Below are positions 10,401 through 16,636 of a DNA stretch of 64,000 bases, piece by piece (the stretch's first letter is position 1; every line of letters begins with the position of its first letter). The notes below the pieces were generated by a model, which was given only the letters and a program-made list of their open reading frames with translations, did no database searches and was not told the origin of the DNA. Source of the stretch: Lachnospiraceae bacterium (GTDB lineage Bacteria > Bacillota > Clostridia > Lachnospirales > Lachnospiraceae); the NCBI GenBank assembly GCA_017552985.1, contig JAFZNO010000015.1:1-64000 (forward strand), written 5' to 3'. A program made the translations under genes and the position numbers.

Positions 10401-11237
10401 GATGACGAGGCGAAGGCAACGGCTGCCCTTGAGGAATTCAAGGAGCTGAAGAAGCAGATGAAGACGACGGTGAAAACCCAGGCGCTTCGTTTGGAACTCG
10501 CCATGTCACTGGACAGAAAGTGGACGGCGGAAAACTGGAAAAAGCTCTTTGTCAAGAATCCCCTGATGCATCAGTTCGCCATCAGCCTGATCTGGGGCAC
10601 CTACAAGGACGGAAAGCTGGAGCAAACCTTCCGTTATCTCGAGGACGGCACGTTCAACACGGTGGAGGAAGAAGAGTATGAGCTTTCGGAGGATGGTCTC
10701 ATCGGACTTGTTCATCCCATTGAGCTTGAGAAGGAAACCATTGATGCCTGGAAGGAGCAGCTCTCCGACTATGAGATCACCCAGGCCGTGGAGCAGCTGG
10801 ACAGACCCGTATTCAAGCTTGCGGAGGAAGAGAAGGGACAAATGACTCTCGACCGCTTTGGCGGAAAGCTCTTAAATGGTCTGTCCCTGGCCGGAAAGCT
10901 TGTCGGACTAGGATGGAACAAGGGAACGCCGCAGGATGCGGGCGTTTATTATAGCTACTGGCGAAAGGACGTGGAGGCGGGATATGGCGCCGAACTGCTC
11001 TTCTCCGGTGCTTACGTTGCGGATGAAAACGATGAAGTGACGGTATATGACGCCGCCTTCTACAAGGCAGAAGACGTCGACAAGAACTGTGGTTACACCT
11101 TTTTGAAACATAAGAATGACAAGATGCTTAAGCTGGGCGACGTACCCGTAAGATACATGAGTGAAATTCTTTACCAGCTCACGAAGGCGACGGCTTCCAG
11201 TACGGAGACGGATGAAAAGTGGCGCGACGAGAGATAA
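7446..11237 (+). CDS. Giant DUF4132 protein (YehI/MolR-like)
   Basis: 1263 residues, no signal or membrane segment. The first 800 residues look like helical repeats, with many short helices of HEAT/ARM type between about 200 and 700. Two low-complexity Ala/Gly/Glu stretches lie near residues 700-720 and 755-790. The C-terminal 400 residues, containing LRLELAMSLDRKWTAENW and later SLIWGTYKDGKL, match the style of the DUF4132 family, represented by YehI in E. coli. The start ATG 7446 has GGGGAGG upstream. The family has been seen beside MoxR and SWIM genes; its activity is not known. Here it probably forms the large scaffold or effector of the operon. Confidence 0.78.
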   Translation: MRNPDEERKDSVISSLEECGLSEQQVELAKQYLDGKTATCDLGVQTKLVYTAGSGASPRDQKLEKCVEKLEKHKENEMAGRYVELLFQIFGVSLMPLYYHTYGARKYVPEVTRIALEASHAYRGVRSILQITDDREVLRAAMKYTEKVPDGADFAILTAMFLDGSQGKAWDGKPIGTSPASAENKQAEKGVLGFLGNLLGLNSGNEQAHGAAVSQFETNVYAQKYPQEFQRYVGMFPELLPLLYANAIPPVVKQVMTAFLLEKDLQKPVPVGITNFTATTDLNDRKADYLIGSAAATYRLSPVIFQFLRIALSGKSVYRILDHMYAGVEYKKGVAEEMKRWRVDFGLNDVVFLHWLASKQKNANYTVAESTVTNVGKVMAYMTQVSPDAYLEAIKSANAVSYQVLVSAAKASGNNTFIQGKLQPLLSAERTNYRQKIIEEIMPKTHEGSELRTDCISYLTGTNGIEAALKWENNLSQSNGYQDLSRYVINYGATYGTDDFYARAVTFLGLRQMEYSILPFCGEGYGISLDHVKALLGVMASGGMPILQRLRVAAIIYESYRGKKEEKRKALEEYFAKELEEHREEALAAFLAAPVDGRLFGVSILNRDGQGNKEELLKYVGESSKQVKEELVKIYASHEDWLEDFLRILKTSKKSAERELAATVLANYKDAASHKEELLALIEQEKSKKVIDILRSILMDGGAQGAESAGGAAGGEQPVLTADAYVKECHKGGKKRGLAWIYETPMPEVHFKTGEDSAENAGAQAVSEVAAENAGDEVAAAGEARVASEEYLQAILLAYASMPIPGICKEVRILSDSLNKSELAAYVCEVYNRFMASGAEAKKKWVLYATSIHGGAKIVPIFQHQIAEWAENARGAIAAEAVKALALNDSPTALLIVDGMARKYKFKQVRKAAQDAMAFAAAQLGLSVEELADRIVPDLGFDERLERHFDYGTRSFTVRISPSLDIEVKDESGKKLKSLPAVGKSDDEAKATAALEEFKELKKQMKTTVKTQALRLELAMSLDRKWTAENWKKLFVKNPLMHQFAISLIWGTYKDGKLEQTFRYLEDGTFNTVEEEEYELSEDGLIGLVHPIELEKETIDAWKEQLSDYEITQAVEQLDRPVFKLAEEEKGQMTLDRFGGKLLNGLSLAGKLVGLGWNKGTPQDAGVYYSYWRKDVEAGYGAELLFSGAYVADENDEVTVYDAAFYKAEDVDKNCGYTFLKHKNDKMLKLGDVPVRYMSEILYQLTKATASSTETDEKWRDER

Positions 11238-11264
11238 GGAATTAAAGGGTTTGGAGAATTTGAC

Positions 11265-14063
11265 ATGAAGGAAAAACGGCTTGTGATCGGAATATTGGCT
11301 CACGTGGACGCGGGAAAGACGACCCTGGCGGAAGCTTTTCTGTACCTGTCAGGGGCGCTGCGCAAAGCGGGAAGGGTGGATCATCAGGATGCCTTTCTGG
11401 ATCACTTTGCGCTGGAGCGTCAGCGCGGGATCACGATCTTTTCGAAGCAGGCACTGTTTCGGTGGGGCAGGCCTGAAGCGGAAGAGGAGCTTCAGGTAAC
11501 GCTTCTGGATACCCCCGGGCACGTGGACTTCTCGGCGGAGATGGAGCGTACCCTTCAGGTGCTGGATCTCGCCGTGCTTGTGGTGAGCGGCGCGGACGGC
11601 GTACAGGGTCATACGCTGACGCTCTGGGGACTCTTAAAGCGCTATGGGATTCCTGCCTTCCTTTTTGTCAACAAGATGGATCAGGCCGGCACGGACCGCG
11701 AAAAGCTGATGGCGCAGCTTCATGAGAAGCTTGACGCGTCTTGCGTGGACTTTGGCGCAGCGCCGGTCAGTAACGATTCCGGATCAAATGATCCTGCCGG
11801 AAGGAATGAGTTTTACGAGAACGTCTCTATATGCAGTGAAGCCTTGCTGGAGGAATATCTGGAGACGGGAGCGATCTCGAGAGAGAGCATGGAGGATGCG
11901 ATCGCTGACAGAATCCTTTTTCCCGTATTCTTTGGATCTGCGCTCCGCATGGAGGGCGTGGACGCACTGCTTGACGCCATGGCGGCATATGCGCCGGAGC
12001 CAGAATACCCGGAAACGTTTGGCGCAAGAGTGTTTAAGATCAGCCGTGACAAGCAGGGAAACCGCCTAACCCACGTCAAGGTGACGGGCGGAAAGCTCCT
12101 GGCAAAACAGATCCTCAGCGCAGAGGAAAAGGTAGATCAGATCCGCATTTACAATGGTCTCTCCTTCGAGACGCTGCAGGAGGCAAATGCGGGAGGAGTC
12201 TATGCGCTGGCAGGCCTAAAGGAGACCTTTGTCGGGCAGGGACTTGGAATGGAGGAAGAGGATGCGCAGCCGAGCCTTGAACCGGTACTTAATTATGGCG
12301 TGAAATTGCCGGAGGACTATGATCCGGTGACGGCGCTGGGCCTCTTCCGGCAGTTGGAGGAAGAGGAGCCACTCCTTCGCGTCCGCTGGCTGGAGCGGGC
12401 AAAGGAGATCCACGTGTCCGTCATGGGCGAGGTGCAGATCGAGATCTTAAAGAGTCTTATGATGGAGCGGTACGGTCTTGACGTATCGTTTGAAAATGGC
12501 AGTATCGTATACAAAGAGACCCTTGCAGAGCCAGTGATCGGCGTAGGCCATTATGAGCCCCTTAGGCACTATGCCGAGGTACAACTGTTGTTGGAGCCCA
12601 TCGAGCGCGGGAGCGGACTGCAGTTTGCATCTTACGTCAGCGAGGATGACTTGGACAAAAACTGGCAGCGGCTGATCTTGACGCATTTGGAGGAGAGGAC
12701 CCATCCCGGCGTGCTCACGGGGAGCGAGGTCACGGACCTTCGCATCAGCATCTTGGATGGCCGCGCCCATGAAAAGCACACGGAGGGCGGAGACTTCCGC
12801 CAGGCGACCTACCGTGCCGTCCGTCAGGGCCTAAGAAACGGCAGGTGCATCTTGCTTGAACCGGTTTATTCCTTCCGGCTGGAGCTCCCACAGGAATGCG
12901 TGGGCCGGGCCATGTCGGACGTGACGAGAAAGGGCGGGAGCTTTGAACCTCCGGAAATATACGGGGATACTGCCACCCTTACGGGAACGGCATCCGTGGC
13001 GTCGATGTGGGATTACGCAAGAGAGGTTGTCTCTTACACCAAGGGCATGGGAAAGCTTGCCTTGACGGTCAAGGGATACGAACCCTGTCAGAATCCGGAG
13101 GAAGTGATCGCAAGGATTGGTTATGACCCGGAAGGGGACTTGGACAATCCGACGGGCTCCGTATTTTGTTCCCATGGTGCAGGAACTTTGGTGCCCTGGA
13201 ATGAGACGTGCGGCTGGGCGCATTTGCCGCTCCGCACGGAGTATCTCGAGGCCGCAAAAAGATGGCAGGAGAAGGGGATGGATGCCGCATCAGATTTGGG
13301 AGAAGGCGAGGGTGATGCCAATTCTGGAAATCGCGACGAGCGAGTGACTGGCGAGGCAGCAGTGTTTACCTCCAGGCCCCGGGAAACGTCAGATACAGGA
13401 TACATTAGTCAGGAGGAAATTGACGCCATTTTCGCCCAAGGCCGGAAGAATTCCAACAAGAAACAAAATGACAAGCGGGGATATCGCAGATACCATCGCG
13501 GAAACCGCAGACCGCCGGAGTATGGATCGCAAGGGGAAAGCCAGACGGGTCAAGGCACAAAAACCGTCAGCGCGGACGGCGCCAAGAACGCGCAAAGCTG
13601 CAAAAAGGCTCCCGTGCAGAAGGAAAGCTGCATCCTTGTGGATGGTTACAACGTCATTTTTTCCTGGCCGGAGCTCAGGGATCTGATGAAGATGAACGTG
13701 GGCAGCGCCAGGGACCGCCTCATCCATGAGATGAGTGATTACCAAGGCTACGTCGGCGGGACGCTGATCTTAGTCTTTGACGCGTACAAGGTCAAGGGAA
13801 ACGTTGGAACCATTGACAAGTCTGGCAACGTCTTTGTCGTGTACACGAAGGAGGCGGAGACCGCCGATCAATACATCGAAAAGACGGTGCACCAGATGGC
13901 CTCGAAATATCAGATTACCGTTGCCACCTCCGACGGCCTTGAACAGATGATCATCTGGGGCGACGGCGCCATGCGCATGTCCTCCTTAGGCCTCAAGGCA
14001 GATCTTGAGACGCGCAGGAAACAGGCCAAGGAAAGCTACGGCATCATGGGCGAGGACGCATGA
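11265..14063 (+). CDS. TetM-like ribosome GTPase fused to YacP/Rae1-like NYN nuclease
   Basis: 932 residues. Residues 1 to about 660 form an EF-G/TetM-type translation GTPase. G1 is AHVDAGKTT, the switch region is RQRGITIFSKQALFRW, G3 is DTPGHVDF and G4 is NKMD, followed by domains II-V. After a basic, Gln/Lys-rich linker (about 690-785), residues 787-930 form an NYN/PIN-like domain: VDGYNVIFSWPEL, LVFDAYKV, EKTVHQMASKY and TSDGLEQ. This matches YacP/Rae1, a ribosome-associated A-site mRNA endonuclease in Bacillus subtilis. TetM-type factors also enter the A site, so the fusion could couple A-site entry to mRNA cleavage. It starts 27 bp after the DUF4132 gene and is probably co-transcribed. 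Tetracycline resistance is possible but not indicated by context. Confidence 0.88.
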   Translation: MKEKRLVIGILAHVDAGKTTLAEAFLYLSGALRKAGRVDHQDAFLDHFALERQRGITIFSKQALFRWGRPEAEEELQVTLLDTPGHVDFSAEMERTLQVLDLAVLVVSGADGVQGHTLTLWGLLKRYGIPAFLFVNKMDQAGTDREKLMAQLHEKLDASCVDFGAAPVSNDSGSNDPAGRNEFYENVSICSEALLEEYLETGAISRESMEDAIADRILFPVFFGSALRMEGVDALLDAMAAYAPEPEYPETFGARVFKISRDKQGNRLTHVKVTGGKLLAKQILSAEEKVDQIRIYNGLSFETLQEANAGGVYALAGLKETFVGQGLGMEEEDAQPSLEPVLNYGVKLPEDYDPVTALGLFRQLEEEEPLLRVRWLERAKEIHVSVMGEVQIEILKSLMMERYGLDVSFENGSIVYKETLAEPVIGVGHYEPLRHYAEVQLLLEPIERGSGLQFASYVSEDDLDKNWQRLILTHLEERTHPGVLTGSEVTDLRISILDGRAHEKHTEGGDFRQATYRAVRQGLRNGRCILLEPVYSFRLELPQECVGRAMSDVTRKGGSFEPPEIYGDTATLTGTASVASMWDYAREVVSYTKGMGKLALTVKGYEPCQNPEEVIARIGYDPEGDLDNPTGSVFCSHGAGTLVPWNETCGWAHLPLRTEYLEAAKRWQEKGMDAASDLGEGEGDANSGNRDERVTGEAAVFTSRPRETSDTGYISQEEIDAIFAQGRKNSNKKQNDKRGYRRYHRGNRRPPEYGSQGESQTGQGTKTVSADGAKNAQSCKKAPVQKESCILVDGYNVIFSWPELRDLMKMNVGSARDRLIHEMSDYQGYVGGTLILVFDAYKVKGNVGTIDKSGNVFVVYTKEAETADQYIEKTVHQMASKYQITVATSDGLEQMIIWGDGAMRMSSLGLKADLETRRKQAKESYGIMGEDA

Positions 14064-14104
14064 TTTACTGACTGGATCAAGCATTCTGACACGAAAAGTT
14101 TCCA

Positions 14105-14133
14105 TTGTAAAAAACGATTTGTTGTGATAGAAT
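14105..14133 (+). promoter_or_regulatory. Candidate promoter upstream of the secreted metallopeptidase
   Basis: TTGTAA at 14105-14110 and TAGAAT at 14128-14133 with a 17-bp spacer. An 11-bp word, AAAAGTTTCCA, occurs at 14094 and again at 14198, flanking the region. The leader to the gene at 14307 would be about 170 nt and contains the BrnT-like relic. Confidence 0.45.
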
Positions 14134-14212
14134 TCATGTTGTACCATGTGGTCCTGATTGAAAATGCAGACTCTGATTATTTATGGAATATGAGACTAAA
14201 AGTTTCCAAAAA

Positions 14213-14295
14213 GGGGGGAGGAATTTACGAAAAGTCAGATCATTAAATGGGACCAAGACAAGCATGCACTGAATTTGAAAAAAGAAAAATTTTAA
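14213..14295 (+). pseudogene. Relic of a BrnT-type toxin gene
   Basis: A very strong ribosome site, GGGGGGAGG, at about 14214-14222 is followed not by ATG but by ACG at 14227. The frame from there reads IIKWDQDKHALNLKK (from 14239) before EKF and a stop at 14293. BrnT ribonuclease toxins typically begin with a short strand, then WD-x-x-K-x-x-x-N-x-x-K-K-H-G. The match breaks just where HG-x-x-F would follow. The reading is therefore of a decayed BrnT start whose initiation codon is changed and whose body is lost. It rests on 15-20 residues only. Confidence 0.5.
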
Positions 14296-14306
14296 GGGGG
14301 TTATGA

Positions 14307-15227
14307 ATGAAAAAGATTTTAAAGCGATTAGTTTTGGCGACTCTGCTTGTTGTAATGTTTACTTTGACGTTCAAGAGTTCTACGCCAATCCAAGCGGCTA
14401 CGCCAACCGTAACCATTACTTATAACGCCAATGGAGGTGTTTATAATACCGGTTCGAAGGGTGCAAAACAGACAGTAGTAAAAGATGCCAACGTGATATT
14501 GCTTCCTCCTTCGGTAGAACGAAGTGGTTACATATTTTTAGGTTATGCGCAGAATAATAGGGCTTCATATCCCGGCTATTTGCTGGGCAGTAAACAATAT
14601 AAGTTTTCATATAACATAACACTATATGCCGTATGGGTAAAAAGAGCCGAGATATACGACCGGTATGGCGATGAATTCAAATTTGGGGTTAACAAGGATC
14701 AGGTTAAGGACACCTTGACTCTGTTTTCAGCTTCGAGTTGGGCCGGGGCACATCCACTTGTTAAAAACGTGGCAGTAACTACGTTAGCTGTGCAATTGAC
14801 TGGCATGTACGGAATTAAAAAAATGCCTTCAATTGTTAAAGGTCTTCCAAGAGGTGCTGATCCATCAACAACTATGGGGGGGTATGTAGATGCCAATAAT
14901 ACTTTATACTTAAATCCGAAGCTATATGAGAACGGATATTTAGTGTCAGAAGATGGAAAGCGTACGCCGGCATGTCATGAACTTGCACTTACCATTGCTC
15001 ATGAACTGCGTCATGCATATCAACATCAAAGGGCTAAAAATCCTCAGGGGAAAACAGACTATCTTTATGCATATAATTTTGGAGAGCTTGGTTATAGCAG
15101 AGCTAATTATATTGCACCTATAAAGAACGCAAGTGGGAAGTACGTAAATTATAATGAGTATCAAGATCAACTTGTCGAGGCGGAAGCGTTTGGCATAGAA
15201 GAATTGTTTAAAGAATTTTTGAAGTGA
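14307..15227 (+). CDS. Secreted protein with InlB-type repeat and HExxH metallopeptidase-like domain
   Basis: 306 residues. The first 31 residues form a signal peptide: a Lys-rich start, a hydrophobic core LVLATLLVVMFTLTF and a cut near IQAA. Residues about 34-110 form a Listeria/Bacteroides InlB B-repeat module, with TITYNANGGVY and a closing ITLYAVW. The C-terminal part contains LTIAHELRHAYQHQ, a HExxH zinc-site motif, near residue 230. It resembles small secreted zinc peptidases, but the third ligand was not identified. Base composition is clearly more AT-rich than the neighbouring operon, which suggests recent acquisition. ATG 14307 follows AAGGGGG. A small gene follows closely. Confidence 0.75.
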   Translation: MKKILKRLVLATLLVVMFTLTFKSSTPIQAATPTVTITYNANGGVYNTGSKGAKQTVVKDANVILLPPSVERSGYIFLGYAQNNRASYPGYLLGSKQYKFSYNITLYAVWVKRAEIYDRYGDEFKFGVNKDQVKDTLTLFSASSWAGAHPLVKNVAVTTLAVQLTGMYGIKKMPSIVKGLPRGADPSTTMGGYVDANNTLYLNPKLYENGYLVSEDGKRTPACHELALTIAHELRHAYQHQRAKNPQGKTDYLYAYNFGELGYSRANYIAPIKNASGKYVNYNEYQDQLVEAEAFGIEELFKEFLK

Positions 15228-15255
15228 TGAGTTGTATGTTCGAAAGGCGTTAATA

Positions 15256-15549
15256 ATGAGTAATTTGATAAGAGAGTATTACGAAAAAGCGGATCTTTCT
15301 GCCGACCTGCTAACGGAAAAGCTGGAGAAATTTGAACGAAACCCCGATATTGCTAAGGAATTTGAATATTGGATAAAGAATGGAGAATTCAAATGCAACG
15401 GGATTGAGGAAAAGGGATACACTGCGGAGAAGTTAGCGTCCCTGTCTGATTTAATAAATGGGGAAGGGGCATTCATTTTACTTATCGAGCTAAGAGAAAA
15501 ACCGGAAAAAGCTCTTAAAAGAATAAATGGCAGGTTCGTAATTCGTTGA
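15256..15549 (+). CDS. Small unknown protein downstream of the secreted peptidase
   Basis: 97 residues, charged and probably helical, no signal peptide. ATG 15256 is preferred because GAAAGG precedes it with a nine-base gap; a TTG at 15232 in the same frame lacks a good site. The sequence NPDIAKEFEYWIKNG and GYTAEKLASLSD suggests a small two-helix-bundle type protein, but no family is recognised. It lies 28 bp after the peptidase gene and ends before a terminator, so the two form one unit. It could protect against or accompany the secreted protein, which is speculation. Confidence 0.6.
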   Translation: MSNLIREYYEKADLSADLLTEKLEKFERNPDIAKEFEYWIKNGEFKCNGIEEKGYTAEKLASLSDLINGEGAFILLIELREKPEKALKRINGRFVIR

Positions 15550-15573
15550 AATTACAATACGCCCATTGTCAGG

Positions 15574-15612
15574 AGCCTAAGGAAGCACTGCGGTGCATCC
15601 TTAGGCTTTTTT
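15574..15612 (+). terminator. Terminator after the peptidase unit
   Basis: AGCCTAAGGA (15574-15583) pairs perfectly with TCCTTAGGCT (15598-15607), with an inner GCAC/GTGC pairing and a run of six T. The 305-bp stretch from 15550 to 15854 otherwise holds only AT-rich sequence and the HigBA promoter. Confidence 0.9.
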
Positions 15613-15810
15613 CAACTAACAATATAAGGCAAACACCGTTTTGGATCTTTTCCTTGACTTCCCCTGCGATACATTTTATAATCTAATTCATCTTGGAAAA
15701 ATCATTCAAGACTTTTCCAATCATTACGGCAGTTCTGCCGATTATCCACAAATTGGTCAAATTGAAATTGAATTGAAAAAATAAAGGTCAAATTGCTTTC
15801 CATCATTTTA

Positions 15811-15839
15811 TTGACAATATGGCATATATGCCATATACT
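15811..15839 (+). promoter_or_regulatory. HigBA promoter with embedded palindromic operator
   Basis: TTGACA (15811-15816) and TATACT (15834-15839) have an exact 17-bp spacer. That spacer is almost wholly taken up by a perfect 20-bp palindrome, ATATGGCATATATGCCATAT (15817-15836), which also overlaps the -10 box. This is the expected layout for autorepression by the antitoxin encoded downstream. Confidence 0.85.
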
Positions 15840-15854
15840 TGAGAGAGGAGATAA

Positions 15855-16211
15855 ATGGGTAAATTGACGGTTATTGCTTACGAAAAAAGGAATGGGGAAA
15901 GGCCCGTCGAAGATTTTATAAATGGCCTTGATCTAAAAATGCGCGTTAAAACATATGGTCTGTTAGTTATTCTGCAGGATAAAGGCAATATGCTTAAAGA
16001 GCCATACAGTAAGTGCTTGGATGATGGCATTTTTGAATTGAAATGCAAGTTTGGTAACGAAATAGTTAGGGTGTTGTATTTTTTCAGTCATGATGGGACA
16101 ATTGTAATGACGAATGGTTTTGTGAAAAAGACTCGGAAGACGCCTCCGAAAGAAATACGACTTGCCAAGGAACGAAGAGCGGATTATTTGGAAAGGATGC
16201 GAGGAAAATGA
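15855..16211 (+). CDS. higB: HigB/RelE-type toxin (phage Gp49-like)
   Basis: 118 residues of the Gp49-like (DUF891) branch of the RelE/HigB superfamily, ribosome-dependent mRNA interferases. Visible hallmarks are the start RNGERPVEDFINGL, the central LKEPYSKCLDDGIFELKCKFG and the strand VRVLYFF followed by NGFVKKTRKTPPKEI. AGAGGAG precedes the ATG. The stop overlaps the antitoxin start as ATGA, and the order is toxin first, as in HigBA. The gene is AT-rich like the rest of this patch. Confidence 0.9.
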   Translation: MGKLTVIAYEKRNGERPVEDFINGLDLKMRVKTYGLLVILQDKGNMLKEPYSKCLDDGIFELKCKFGNEIVRVLYFFSHDGTIVMTNGFVKKTRKTPPKEIRLAKERRADYLERMRGK

Positions 16212-16495
16212 GAACACTAAATGACATGCTCTCGGAGCAGATGGAGAATCAGGATTTTTGTAAGGAGTACGAACGGATACAGCCGGAAATGGACGTGATC
16301 AGGGCCATTATTGACGCGCGCACTTCTCAAAATCTTACCCAGAAGGAACTGGCGGAACGCACGGGCATCCATCAGTCAGACATTAGTAAGTTAGAAAATG
16401 GAACCAGGAATCCTTCCGTAAATCTTTTGAGACGCTTGGCAGAAGGAATGGATATGACGCTTAAGATTGAGTTTGTGCCAAAACAAAAAGCATGA
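16208..16495 (+). CDS. higA: HigA-type XRE antitoxin
   Basis: 95 residues with a helix-turn-helix of the XRE/Cro type in residues about 38-90: LTQKELAERTGIHQSDISKL, then NPSVNLLRRLAEGM. It should neutralise the toxin encoded directly upstream and repress the pair by binding the palindrome at 15817-15836. The first 35 residues would contact the toxin. The four-base overlap with the toxin gene keeps expression coupled. Confidence 0.9.
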   Translation: MRTLNDMLSEQMENQDFCKEYERIQPEMDVIRAIIDARTSQNLTQKELAERTGIHQSDISKLENGTRNPSVNLLRRLAEGMDMTLKIEFVPKQKA

Positions 16496-16535
16496 ATTTC
16501 AAATAACAATATCAGACAAACACAAGGCAATATTA

Positions 16536-16568
16536 TCTCTTGTCAAGAGAAGGAATCCTAGATACAAT
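16536..16568 (+). promoter_or_regulatory. Promoter and dyad upstream of the GH3 gene
   Basis: TTGTCA (16541-16546) and TACAAT (16563-16568) with a 16-bp spacer. A dyad, TCTCTTG-T-CAAGAGA (16536-16550), covers the -35 box and may be a repressor site. Confidence 0.5.
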
Positions 16569-16636
16569 GATATTGTGAGAGTATTTGAGGATCGTTAGAA
16601 AACGATGAATGGGATGAGTTGGATGGAGGGGAACCT

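Noticed and set aside
11265..14063. Classical tet(M) resistance gene
   Set aside because: The GTPase is TetM-like, but the long linker, nuclease domain and operon context argue for another role. Resistance cannot be excluded.
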